DNA from: DATDPY01 sp964395765 | GTDB taxonomy: Bacteria > Bacteroidota > Bacteroidia > Cytophagales > Cyclobacteriaceae | Direction of reading: 5' to 3' | Length of the DNA: 22,062 nucleotides | NCBI GenBank assembly: GCA_964395765.1 | Contig: CAYNCU010000043.1 | Span: 1 to 22,062 of the forward strand | Part shown: one piece after another, positions 6,386 through 14,312 of the stretch | Position numbering within the stretch: position 1 is the first letter of the stretch | How the letters are laid out: each line of letters opens with the position of its first letter | Notes under the pieces: generated by a model | The model's database searches: none | The model's input: only the letters and a program-made list of their open reading frames with translations | What the model was told of the DNA's origin: nothing | Made by a program: the position numbers and the translations under genes

Positions 6386-7489
6386 TTATAAATGAGCTTT
6401 TACTTTGCCTATATCGTCAATCCTTTTTTGCGCAATCTTTATGGCCGCTTCCTGTGCGGGTATTTTTTCATCTTTAGTTTTTTTAATGATATCCAGTACC
6501 GTCTGGTAGATTTTTTCAACCTTTTTAAATACCCTTTCCCGGCTGTAGTTTCCCAGGTAATCGATGCCTACATTGATCAGCCCCCCGGAGTTGATCAGAA
6601 AATCAGGAGCATATAAAACGCCCTTGTTCATCAACTCATTTCCATGTTTCTCTTCCTCTTCCAGCTGATTATTGGCACCGCCTGCAATGATATCGCATTT
6701 CAACCGGTTGATGGTGTTATCATTAACGGTAGCCCCTAATGCACAGGGGGCGTAAATCTGACAATTGACATCATAAATGGATTTTTCATCCACTACTTCC
6801 ACTTTGAAATCCCTGGTCAGGTGTTTTATTTTGTCCTCATAAATGTCGGAAACAATAACCTTTGCGCCTTCTTCCGCCAGGTGTTTTACCAGGTAATAGC
6901 CTACGTGTCCCACACCCTGTACGGCCACGGTTTTCCCGGCCAGACTTTCCTTGCCGTAAGCTTCCTTGGCACAGGCCTTCATCCCCATAAATACGCCATA
7001 AGCAGTGAAAGGAGAGGGGTCACCCGATCCTCCCAGGCGTTCGGAAAGCCCGGTCACATATTTTGTTTCCATGGAAATGTATTCCATGTCTTCCGGACTC
7101 ATATTGACGTCTTCAGCCGTAACATATTTCCCGTTCAGGCTGTTGATAAATCTTCCGAACCTTCTTAACAGGGCTTCGGTTTTCATGGTGGAAGCCTCCC
7201 CGATGATCACGGCTTTTCCCCCTCCCAGGTTCAAACCGGAAATGGAGGCTTTAAAAGTCATGCCGCGGGACAACCGAAGGGCATCTTTAATGGCTTCAGT
7301 TTCACTGGAATAATTCCACATCCGTGTTCCACCAAGGGCCGGGCCCAGGACGGTATTATGGATCCCGATAATCGCTTTTAATCCAGTATATTCATCATGA
7401 CAAAAAACAAGCTGTTCGTGGCCCAGGGAAGAAATTCCTTCAAAGATGGACGCCTCTTTCAGCTTCTGTTCATCTTTTATATCAATCAT
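6386..7489 (-). CDS. Leucine dehydrogenase (Glu/Leu/Phe/Val dehydrogenase family)
   Basis: NAD-dependent oxidative deamination of a branched-chain amino acid to its 2-oxo acid, the entry step of their catabolism. The 367-residue length fits leucine dehydrogenases (about 360) rather than glutamate dehydrogenases (about 450). GPALGGTRMW is near residue 50. Lys80 (MTFKAS) and Lys92 (NLGGGKAVI) keep the 12-residue spacing of the substrate-binding and catalytic lysines known in Bacillus-type leucine dehydrogenase. TAEDVNMS follows, then the NAD-binding QGVGHVG at about residues 191-197. Exact specificity (Leu, Val or Phe) cannot be read from the sequence. A promoter-like element lies upstream at 7554-7584. 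Probably the first gene of the minus-strand operon leading to coaE. Confidence 0.9.
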   Translation of the reverse strand: MIDIKDEQKLKEASIFEGISSLGHEQLVFCHDEYTGLKAIIGIHNTVLGPALGGTRMWNYSSETEAIKDALRLSRGMTFKASISGLNLGGGKAVIIGEASTMKTEALLRRFGRFINSLNGKYVTAEDVNMSPEDMEYISMETKYVTGLSERLGGSGDPSPFTAYGVFMGMKACAKEAYGKESLAGKTVAVQGVGHVGYYLVKHLAEEGAKVIVSDIYEDKIKHLTRDFKVEVVDEKSIYDVNCQIYAPCALGATVNDNTINRLKCDIIAGGANNQLEEEEKHGNELMNKGVLYAPDFLINSGGLINVGIDYLGNYSRERVFKKVEKIYQTVLDIIKKTKDEKIPAQEAAIKIAQKRIDDIGKVKAHL

Positions 7490-7520
7490 TGAAGTTTAAC
7501 TTAAAAGTTTGATAATTTTG
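7489..7520 (+). promoter_or_regulatory. Putative Bacteroidota-type promoter for the ABC transporter gene
   Basis: TAATTTTG (7513-7520) matches the TAnnTTTG -7 consensus of Bacteroidota sigma-ABfr promoters. A TTG at 7489-7491 lies 21 bp upstream, within the accepted range for the -33 element. The start of transcription would be near 7526, giving a leader of about 105 bases before GTG 7633. The -33 element overlaps the leucine dehydrogenase start codon. Confidence 0.4.
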
Positions 7521-7523
7521 AAA

Positions 7524-7549
7524 CCCCGGACAAATGCTTGTCTTTGGGG
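7524..7549. promoter_or_regulatory. Palindrome between two divergent promoter-like elements
   Basis: CCCCGGACAA (7524-7533) faces TTGTCTTTGGGG (7538-7549) around ATGC. The inner arms GACAA/TTGTC are a perfect 5-bp pair and the outer CCCC/GGGG arms pair if a small asymmetric bulge is allowed. The site covers the expected transcription starts of both divergent promoters, so it could be an operator, or a hairpin in the leucine dehydrogenase leader. Confidence 0.4.
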
Positions 7550-7553
7550 TGTA

Positions 7554-7584
7554 CAAAAGTAGTCGTTTTTTGGTCATTATTCAA
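7554..7584 (-). promoter_or_regulatory. Putative Bacteroidota-type promoter for leucine dehydrogenase
   Basis: Read on the minus strand, TACTTTTG (complement of 7554-7561) is an exact TAnnTTTG -7 match, with TTG (complement of 7582-7584) 20 bp upstream as the -33 element. The predicted start is near 7547, about 58 bases before the ATG at 7489. This is the best promoter match I found in the window. Confidence 0.5.
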
Positions 7585-7632
7585 TCTTATCTTTATTTAT
7601 GAACCGTCCGTAACCGAGTTGCTTAATCTGCT

Positions 7633-9435
7633 GTGAAAGAATTATCCCGACTAAATAAATATTTTTTCCGGTATAAGCATCTGCTGTTACTCGGACTGCT
7701 TTTTGTGATCATTTCCAATGTATTCCAGATCCTGCCGGCACAGTTCGTCAGGCAGGCGGTTGACCTGGTGATCGACAATGTCAGGGTTTTCAGGGTCTTC
7801 AATAAATCTTCAGTACAGGGAGATTATGAAAAAGTAATCCGTCAAAGCATCGTGATTTACGGATTGGTGATCCTGCTGGCGGCACTTTTAAGAGGATTTT
7901 TCCTTTTTCTGGTCAGACAGACGCTCATTGTGATGTCACGTCATGTGGAGTATGATCTTAAGAATGATATTTACCGGCATTTTCAATCCCTGTCACTATC
8001 CTTTTACAAGCAGCGGAACACAGGGGACCTGATGGCGCGGATATCCGAAGACGTAGGCCGTGTAAGAATGTATGTAGGACCGGCTATTATGTACGGTCTG
8101 AACATGCTCACCCTTTGCTTCATGGTAATCCCGGTAATGTTTTCCATCAATGTAAAGCTTACCCTCTATTCGTTGCTCCCTCTTCCGTTTCTTTCTTTAA
8201 GTATTTATTTCGTGAATACCCTGATTCAAAAACGTTCCGAAGAGATCCAGGAAAATCTTTCCGCTTTATCGACTTATGTTCAGGAATCCTTTTCGGGCAT
8301 TAGGGTAATCAAATCATTTGCCAGGGAAGAGGACAATGCCAATAATTTCGCCGGGCTCAGCAATTCCTATAAGAATAAATCGTTACGGCTCACGCGGGTG
8401 AATTCACTTTTCTTCCCGTTGATCCTGGCCCTCATCGGGCTGAGTACCATCTTAACCATCTATGCGGGAGGCTCGCAAGTCATAAAAGGCGGATTGAGCT
8501 TCGGAAATATTGCCGAGTTCATTATTTATATCAATATGCTCACCTGGCCGGTCACCTCCCTGGGATGGATCACCAGTATTATTCAGCGTGCCGCCGCTTC
8601 CCAGAAAAGAATTAACGAATTGCTTGATAAGAAAACGGAAATTGTAAGCCCGGAAAATCATATCAGGAAAATTAAAGGAGAAATTGAATTTCAAAAGGTT
8701 ACGTTCCGTTATCCCGATACGAATATCACAGCCCTGAATAACATTTCCTTTAAGGTAAAGCCGGGTGAGACGCTGGCGATCATAGGAACCACAGGGTCAG
8801 GAAAATCAACCATCGCCAGTTTAATCTGCCGTATGTATGATGTCACCGACGGTATCATTAAAATTGACGGGGAGGATATCCGAAATTATAATGTCGGAAA
8901 TCTGAGAAGCCAGATCGGTTATGTCCCCCAGGATGTATTCCTGTTTTCCGATACCATCAGGAGGAACATTGCTTTCGGTAACCATGCGGTGGTCGAAGAG
9001 TTGATCCTGAAGGCGGCCAAAGATGCGGATCTCTATGATAATATCGAAGAGTTGCCGGATAAATTCTCAACCATGGTCGGAGAACGCGGCATTACCCTCA
9101 GCGGGGGACAAAAACAGAGGCTATCGATTGCACGAGCCCTGATCAAGGATCCCTGCATTATAATATTGGATGACTGCCTTTCGGCTGTTGATACCAAAAC
9201 CGAAAACACGATTCTCAATAACCTCAGGAGTGTGCTCTCCGGCCGGTCCAACATTATCATTTCTCATCGTGTGTCTTCGGCAAAACTGGCCGATAAAATT
9301 ATTGTGCTTGATGACGGTAAAATGGTAGAGCAGGGAGGCCACGAAAGTCTGATGGCACTGAATGGCACCTACCGCGAACTATATGAAAAGCAATTGTTGT
9401 CGGATGAAATAGCCGAAAACAAACGGGAACCATAA
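7633..9435 (+). CDS. ABC exporter half-transporter (membrane domain fused to ATPase)
   Basis: A 600-residue protein of the MsbA/MdlA-like exporter type. An N-terminal six-helix membrane domain (about residues 15-320) includes FYKQRNTGDLMARISEDVGRVR. The ATPase domain has Walker A GTTGSGKST (385-393), a Q-loop in GYVPQDVFLFSD, signature LSGGQKQR (489-496), Walker B IIILDD (509-514) and an H-loop in IISHRVSS. Where most exporters have the catalytic Glu after Walker B, this one has Asp (Asp514, then CLSAVD), as in the degenerate half of heterodimers such as MdlA or BmrC. No partner gene is adjacent. The start is GTG at 7633. Substrate unknown; lipid or drug export is the family default. The gene diverges from leucine dehydrogenase. 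Confidence 0.92.
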   Translation: MKELSRLNKYFFRYKHLLLLGLLFVIISNVFQILPAQFVRQAVDLVIDNVRVFRVFNKSSVQGDYEKVIRQSIVIYGLVILLAALLRGFFLFLVRQTLIVMSRHVEYDLKNDIYRHFQSLSLSFYKQRNTGDLMARISEDVGRVRMYVGPAIMYGLNMLTLCFMVIPVMFSINVKLTLYSLLPLPFLSLSIYFVNTLIQKRSEEIQENLSALSTYVQESFSGIRVIKSFAREEDNANNFAGLSNSYKNKSLRLTRVNSLFFPLILALIGLSTILTIYAGGSQVIKGGLSFGNIAEFIIYINMLTWPVTSLGWITSIIQRAAASQKRINELLDKKTEIVSPENHIRKIKGEIEFQKVTFRYPDTNITALNNISFKVKPGETLAIIGTTGSGKSTIASLICRMYDVTDGIIKIDGEDIRNYNVGNLRSQIGYVPQDVFLFSDTIRRNIAFGNHAVVEELILKAAKDADLYDNIEELPDKFSTMVGERGITLSGGQKQRLSIARALIKDPCIIILDDCLSAVDTKTENTILNNLRSVLSGRSNIIISHRVSSAKLADKIIVLDDGKMVEQGGHESLMALNGTYRELYEKQLLSDEIAENKREP

Positions 9436-9495
9436 TGGGATTTTGAATTTATCAATTCATTTTTTAATTTAGATCGTTAACCAGCTATTGATGAT

Positions 9496-10326
9496 ATGCG
9501 TTTTTCAACCGGCGCAATCCTGATTTTACTGTACCCGGTATTTATATTCGGTCAATCCGGTGATTACCGGATGGGCGGAAGAGCCATGGGGATGGGCTAT
9601 GCCACCGGGACCCTTTCCGGGCCATGGTCGGGAATGGACAATATCGGAGCGCTTGCTGGATCTTCCCCCAGGACTTCCGTCGGATTTGCCTGTCAAAGCC
9701 TTTATTCGTTAAAAGGTCTGGGGAAAAAAGCCGCGGTCATCAATTTGGCACATAGGAATCTCTGTTCAACTGTAAATTTTTTCAAACTTGGCGATGATCA
9801 TTACAGCCTCACAAAAATCGGTCTTGGTTTAGGAAATAAAATACGTTTTGTCAGTTTAGGGCTTCAACTCAACTATTTGCAATTATCCGTTGAACAGGCG
9901 GGAACCAGCGGGGTTTTCAGCCTTGATGCCGGGGGAGTGGCGGAAATGTTTCCTCACCTTAAAGTCGGGGCCGGCATTCAGAATATTAACCGGGCCAAGA
10001 TTTCCCGCCTGACCGGAGAGTCCTACCCGGTGGTCATGCAACTGACACTTTCTTATCTTCCCCAGGATTTTCTGATCTTATCAATTGAGGTGGGAAAAAA
10101 TTCCCTGACAGGTATGACCTTTCATTCAGGAATGGAATGCGCTATTCATAAAGTCCTGTACCTGAGAACCGGTATTAGCACGAACCCTGTAAAAAATTAT
10201 TTCGGCATCGGTTTCCGGCCCCGCCTGTTCATAATCGATTATGCGGTATCAATTCAGAATTATCTTGGATTCAATCACCAGGTTTCATTGGGGATTTTAC
10301 TAAACCGCAAAAAAAATGAGAAATAA
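9496..10326 (+). CDS. PorV/PorQ-like outer-membrane beta-barrel protein
   Basis: A 276-residue protein with a signal peptide (MRFSTGAILILLYPVFIFGQ, cut near residue 20). The mature start GDYRMGGRAMGMGYATGTLS followed by WSGMDNIGALAG resembles the N-terminus of PorV/PorQ-family barrels, where a Gly/Ala-rich plug precedes the strands. The rest alternates hydrophobic and polar residues in short amphipathic strands (NKIRFVSLGLQLNYLQL, LYLRTGISTNPVKNYFGIGF) and ends in a strand (HQVSLGILL). PorV and PorQ act in type IX secretion, but this protein may be only a relative. It starts 60 bp after the ABC gene and overlaps the next gene by 11 bp, so it is co-translated with the HhH barrel protein. Confidence 0.65.
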   Translation: MRFSTGAILILLYPVFIFGQSGDYRMGGRAMGMGYATGTLSGPWSGMDNIGALAGSSPRTSVGFACQSLYSLKGLGKKAAVINLAHRNLCSTVNFFKLGDDHYSLTKIGLGLGNKIRFVSLGLQLNYLQLSVEQAGTSGVFSLDAGGVAEMFPHLKVGAGIQNINRAKISRLTGESYPVVMQLTLSYLPQDFLILSIEVGKNSLTGMTFHSGMECAIHKVLYLRTGISTNPVKNYFGIGFRPRLFIIDYAVSIQNYLGFNHQVSLGILLNRKKNEK

Positions 10327-12379
10327 ATTTTTTTTATTATTGATTTTATGGTGGATGGGAAATCGGGTTTGGGCCCAGGATATTAAAAGCAGCCAGGATA
10401 ATTGGGATGATATTCTGGAAACGGTTCTCTCACTGCAAAACGATAATGCCGATCGGGAGGGCATATATAATACCTTATTGCATCTGCACGAAAATCCGGT
10501 CGACCTGAACCATGCTGGACGCGATGACTTTGAGGAATTATTTTTCCTGACCCGGAGCCAGATCGATACGCTACTCTATTTCAGATCCCAACACGGGTTT
10601 TTTCTGTCCTCTGAGGAATTGAATTATGTTCCTGGAATGGACGCTCATACCATCCGTCTGCTGCTTCCCTTTATTGTGATCCGTCCGGAAGACGGATATA
10701 AAAAAGTGGGAATAAGAAAATGGATTTCGGCCAGCCGGAAATCTTTTTTAACGAAGTTTTTCAGGTATGTTGAAAAACCGGGAGGGTACAATTCCGGTAA
10801 AACGGAATCGGGACGATACCTGGGCAATCCACTCCGCATAATGAACCAGGTTAAACTTTCTATCCCGAATGAATTTTCAGCCGGACTCTGTATGGAAAAG
10901 GATCCCGGTGAGGCCCTGGTATGGTCTCCCCGAAGGAACTATTTCGGGTTTGATCATTATAGTTTCCACTTCACGGTTTTAAATACGGGATGTATAAGGA
11001 ATTTCACCATAGGGGATTATAAATTACAATATGGCCAGGGACTTGTGCTTGGAAATGGATTTTACCTTGGAAAAAGCGCGGAACCGATCGCCTCCATCGA
11101 CAACAAAGCCTCCGCCATCCGGCCCTACTGCGGCCCCGGTGAATCCGGGAACTTTCATGGCGCCGCGCTCGAATTAAAAAACGGGCCTTTTGTTTTCACC
11201 GGTTTTTTTTCAGATCAAAAAGCGGATGCACGTATCGACACTGGGAACGAAAATAATGAAATCTATGTAAGAAGTATTTTGACTACAGGGTTACATCGTT
11301 CACTGAACGAAATGACAAAACGAAAGAATTTACGTGCAACAGCTACCGGCAGTCATGTGAATTACAGCAATGAACGGAAAAATTTATCGCTCGGTGTTTC
11401 CGCCGTTTATACCCGCTATCAATACTTGTACCGGGAAGATCCGACCTTTTATAACCAGTTTGATTTTACCGGGAAAGATCTTTTAACAGCCGGTTTTGAT
11501 TACCGGTATTATCACAGAAAATTCAGCATTTTCGGCGAAGAAGCCTTATCCGATAATCAGAAATGGGGGCTTGTGAACGGAATAATAGGAAACCTATCTG
11601 AAAATGTGGAAGTGGCCCTCAGCATCCGTTATTACAGTCCCGGCTTTCATTCTTTCTATGGCAACCCGTTACGGGAAGCTTCGAATATCGGGAATGAATC
11701 CGGAATTTACTGGGGCTTGAAAATTGTTCCGTTGAAAAGAACTGAGATCGGAATTTATTTTGATTCATTCCGATTTCCCTGGCTGAAATATAATATACGG
11801 AGTCCCGGTTCCGGCAATGAGCTTTTCATGAAATTGACCTGGGACCCATTCCGAAATGTTGAGTGTTATGGTCAGTTCCGGCAAAAAATCATGGATGCAT
11901 CCGTTCATTTTTATCCGGCGGGAATCGATAGTCCTGAACCAGGACTAAAAAGACAATTTTGGTTTCAGATTGACCTTAACCCCGACCAGGGGATCCAATT
12001 GAAATCGCGTTTCCAGTTCAGCCGTTACCGGATAAATGGAAATAACACATGGGGGATGGCCGTATTTCAGGACTTGGGATGGAAATTCAATTCGCTTTCC
12101 ATACATTCAAGAGTTTCCTTATTTTTAACCGAAGATTATTCAAACCGTCAATATATGTTTGAGCAGGGAGCATTGTATGATTTCGAAGTTCCCGAATATA
12201 ACGGTAAGGGATTGAAATTCTATATACTGCTTAATGAAAAGATCGGGAGAAGGTTTCACCTATGGCTGAAGACGGGCAGGGTAATTTACGATCATGTTTC
12301 TTCTGTCGGAACCGGGACCGAAACGATTTCAGGAAACAGGAAGACTGATGTTCTGCTGCAGGGTGAGTGGAATTTCTGA
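10316..12379 (+). CDS. Outer-membrane barrel protein with N-terminal ComEA-like helix-hairpin-helix
   Basis: A 687-residue protein with a signal peptide (about 1-21, ending WAQ). Residues 62-121 read VDLNHAGRDDFEELFFLT, then FRSQHGFFLSSEEL and VPGMDAHTIRLLLPFI, which is the ComEA-type tandem helix-hairpin-helix pattern (VDLNxA, YRxxxGxFxSxEEL, VPGxxxxTxxxLxPF). This domain binds DNA in ComEA. From about residue 145 to the end the protein is made of aromatic-rich amphipathic strands (LGVSAVYTRYQYLY, VALSIRYYSPGF, WFQIDLNPDQGIQLKSRFQF) and ends in LLQGEWNF, an outer-membrane barrel type C-terminus with final Phe. So the HhH should lie in the periplasm attached to a barrel. Proteins like this are known in Bacteroidota only as hypothetical. 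A role in DNA handling is inference. Confidence 0.75.
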   Translation: MRNKFFLLLILWWMGNRVWAQDIKSSQDNWDDILETVLSLQNDNADREGIYNTLLHLHENPVDLNHAGRDDFEELFFLTRSQIDTLLYFRSQHGFFLSSEELNYVPGMDAHTIRLLLPFIVIRPEDGYKKVGIRKWISASRKSFLTKFFRYVEKPGGYNSGKTESGRYLGNPLRIMNQVKLSIPNEFSAGLCMEKDPGEALVWSPRRNYFGFDHYSFHFTVLNTGCIRNFTIGDYKLQYGQGLVLGNGFYLGKSAEPIASIDNKASAIRPYCGPGESGNFHGAALELKNGPFVFTGFFSDQKADARIDTGNENNEIYVRSILTTGLHRSLNEMTKRKNLRATATGSHVNYSNERKNLSLGVSAVYTRYQYLYREDPTFYNQFDFTGKDLLTAGFDYRYYHRKFSIFGEEALSDNQKWGLVNGIIGNLSENVEVALSIRYYSPGFHSFYGNPLREASNIGNESGIYWGLKIVPLKRTEIGIYFDSFRFPWLKYNIRSPGSGNELFMKLTWDPFRNVECYGQFRQKIMDASVHFYPAGIDSPEPGLKRQFWFQIDLNPDQGIQLKSRFQFSRYRINGNNTWGMAVFQDLGWKFNSLSIHSRVSLFLTEDYSNRQYMFEQGALYDFEVPEYNGKGLKFYILLNEKIGRRFHLWLKTGRVIYDHVSSVGTGTETISGNRKTDVLLQGEWNF

Positions 12380-12918
12380 TAATTTTTATTAATACCTGTT
12401 GTTCCTTATTATTCTCTTTCCTAACATTATACCGGGTTTTAATAAAGCTAAACGAACTGTTGAATATTCTGCCCGGTCAGTTATTGTTGATTATTTTTTT
12501 ATTCCTGGGTCAGGAAAATGATCCTGTTGTCCAGACTTTTTTAATTGACGGTAATGAAGTGAGAGTGACCCATCAATGCGATGAACGATTTTACGGGAAA
12601 TATTCGGGGGCTAATGGGGGATACTTGATGCTGAATCATGATGGCACGGGAGAATATCTTTATGATTATTACGGTTATGCTTTGCCGGATTGCCATTCAG
12701 GGATGATCCGGTTTAAATGGGGATTCTTACTCGACAAGAAGAATCAAATTGTAAAATTTAAAAGGGACTATGGTTATTCATACCCAGTAATTTACCTGAG
12801 TACAGGATCCACCAGTTTCCGGGGATGCAGAAACCCCTATTTAATCGATTATTTAATGTTACGGCCGGATGGAACGATAGGGGTATCCTCTTCCGATGAT
12901 TGGGAAAAAAATCACTGA
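12367..12918 (+). CDS. Unrecognised protein with hydrophobic N-terminus
   Basis: The GTG start at 12367 overlaps the end of the HhH barrel gene by 13 bp and gives 183 residues. The N-terminus has two hydrophobic stretches (FLIIFINTCCSLLFSFLTLY and QLLLIIFLFLG). A TTG at 12460 would leave a single signal-like segment and may be the true start; there is no better ATG before residue 88. The body (NGGYLMLNHDGTGEYLYDYYGYALPDC is too long to be a motif, but shows Gly/Tyr-rich beta strands in two parts) contains paired cysteines that could form disulfides outside the cytoplasm. I do not recognise the family. It converges with the TPR gene, overlapping its 3' end by 7 bp. Confidence 0.55.
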   Translation: MEFLIIFINTCCSLLFSFLTLYRVLIKLNELLNILPGQLLLIIFLFLGQENDPVVQTFLIDGNEVRVTHQCDERFYGKYSGANGGYLMLNHDGTGEYLYDYYGYALPDCHSGMIRFKWGFLLDKKNQIVKFKRDYGYSYPVIYLSTGSTSFRGCRNPYLIDYLMLRPDGTIGVSSSDDWEKNH

Positions 12919-14054
12919 TCGTACTTGGAGAGAAAGGCATTGGCTTCTTCCTTGACCGGAATGTAAGGCTCGGTTTTCGCTGCCAAGGTGTAATATTTTT
13001 TTGCGTCGTCAATATTATTTTCACGAATTGCCACCCTGGCCAAACCGGCATAATTCATAGCAAGATAGTGATCATCTTCTCCTTCGTTTCCGCTGGCCTG
13101 AGACAAGCTGAAATTAAAATACTTTTTAGCCTCCGGTAAATTATTATTGTGTTCGGCAACCAACCCTTTGAACAGGTATCCGGGAATGGAATAAAATTTC
13201 TTGGATTGTCCGGCAAGCAGTCTGGCCAGTGAATCCAGTGGAGTAAAATCCCGGCTATAATATAATGCTTCGGCATACAGGCATTTGAACCGAAGGTTAT
13301 TGGGATACGCTTCATCAAGAAATTTTGCATATGGCAGGGCTTTGGCCGGATTATTTTCATACCGGAGATAAATATGAAACAAATAGATATTCGCTTGTTC
13401 TTTGAGAAAAAGCGCCGATTGTGATGCCTTTTTCAGATCTTCGATTCCCAGTTTCTTATCGCCGTCCATAAATAACCATAAGAAAGGCTTATAAAAGGGA
13501 TGCAATTCAGGATATTCGACCCTGTAATAATTATACAAACCCGTGGTAAAATAATAATCGGGGATCTTTGTCTCATTTCCCATGCCATTTTTAAGATATT
13601 TATAAGCATATTTAGCATTCGTTAATACGCTCCATAAATCGTTATCTTCCGCATATTGTTCGGTCAGGAGACAATAACCGCTCATCAGGTAAAAATTCTT
13701 TTCCATATCATCGTCCTTATCGGGAAATAAAGTTTGGGATTGTTCAACCACTTTATTAAGCAGGCCCATGTATTCATTGTACGGATCGGTATTTTTTTGC
13801 AAGGGCCGGTTCTTCCAGAAAACCATTTCAGCCTTCAGCAGAAGAACCGCCGGGTGCTGGCCGTAATGAGATTCTATTTCCCGGATCCTTACTTCGGCTT
13901 TATCAAACTCAAGATTATAAATTAACTTGAGCGCTGAGTCGATTTTATTCGTCCATACCGGATTACCATATACATATAATGGCGCCTGGGCCCGGCTTCC
14001 TGAAAAATCAAGGCACAATACAAAAAGGGTTATGGCTAAAAAAGTTTTCACCAA
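12912..14054 (-). CDS. Secreted TPR-repeat protein
   Basis: A 380-residue protein with a signal peptide (MVKTFLAITLFVLCLDFSGSRAQ, cut near residue 23). The body is helical with TPR-like pairs: AKALPYAKFLDEAYPNNLRF, GLVAEHNNNLPEAKKYFNFS and AGLARVAIRENNIDDAKKYY toward the C-terminus, and IDSALKLIYNLEFDKAEVRI at the N-terminus. TPR domains bind other proteins; the partner is not evident. It is transcribed alone, convergent with the unrecognised gene ending at 12918 and divergent from the heme/FG-GAP gene. The function is unknown. Confidence 0.8.
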   Translation of the reverse strand: MVKTFLAITLFVLCLDFSGSRAQAPLYVYGNPVWTNKIDSALKLIYNLEFDKAEVRIREIESHYGQHPAVLLLKAEMVFWKNRPLQKNTDPYNEYMGLLNKVVEQSQTLFPDKDDDMEKNFYLMSGYCLLTEQYAEDNDLWSVLTNAKYAYKYLKNGMGNETKIPDYYFTTGLYNYYRVEYPELHPFYKPFLWLFMDGDKKLGIEDLKKASQSALFLKEQANIYLFHIYLRYENNPAKALPYAKFLDEAYPNNLRFKCLYAEALYYSRDFTPLDSLARLLAGQSKKFYSIPGYLFKGLVAEHNNNLPEAKKYFNFSLSQASGNEGEDDHYLAMNYAGLARVAIRENNIDDAKKYYTLAAKTEPYIPVKEEANAFLSKYDQ

Positions 14055-14068
14055 GGTTTATTTATATT

Positions 14069-14081
14069 CCTGATTATCAGG
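14069..14081. promoter_or_regulatory. Short palindrome upstream of the TPR gene
   Basis: CCTGATTATCAGG is a perfect 5-bp inverted repeat around TTA, centred about 20 bp upstream of the TPR start codon (14054, minus strand). It may be an operator or a small leader hairpin. On the plus strand it is followed by TTTTT, but no plus-strand gene ends near it. The rest of the 258-bp gap (14055-14312) is AT-rich; a second small inverted repeat, GGTTA-TTATG-TAACC, is at 14260-14274. Confidence 0.25.
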
Positions 14082-14312
14082 TTTTTGCATTAAAAACAAG
14101 CCTGTCTCCGGATCTTTTATCTTATAAACAAAGGATATATAATTTTTTAATAAATCAAGGCTTTTCCCCGATAAACTTTATACGGGAGAAAAATGGGAAA
14201 GATCATGAATAAAATTTCGTTTTTAGGCCTTTACCAAGTATTTTCATAAAATGGCAATTGGTTATTATGTAACCGAAATAGGTAAGATATTGCTATATTA
14301 AATTAGGAAAAA

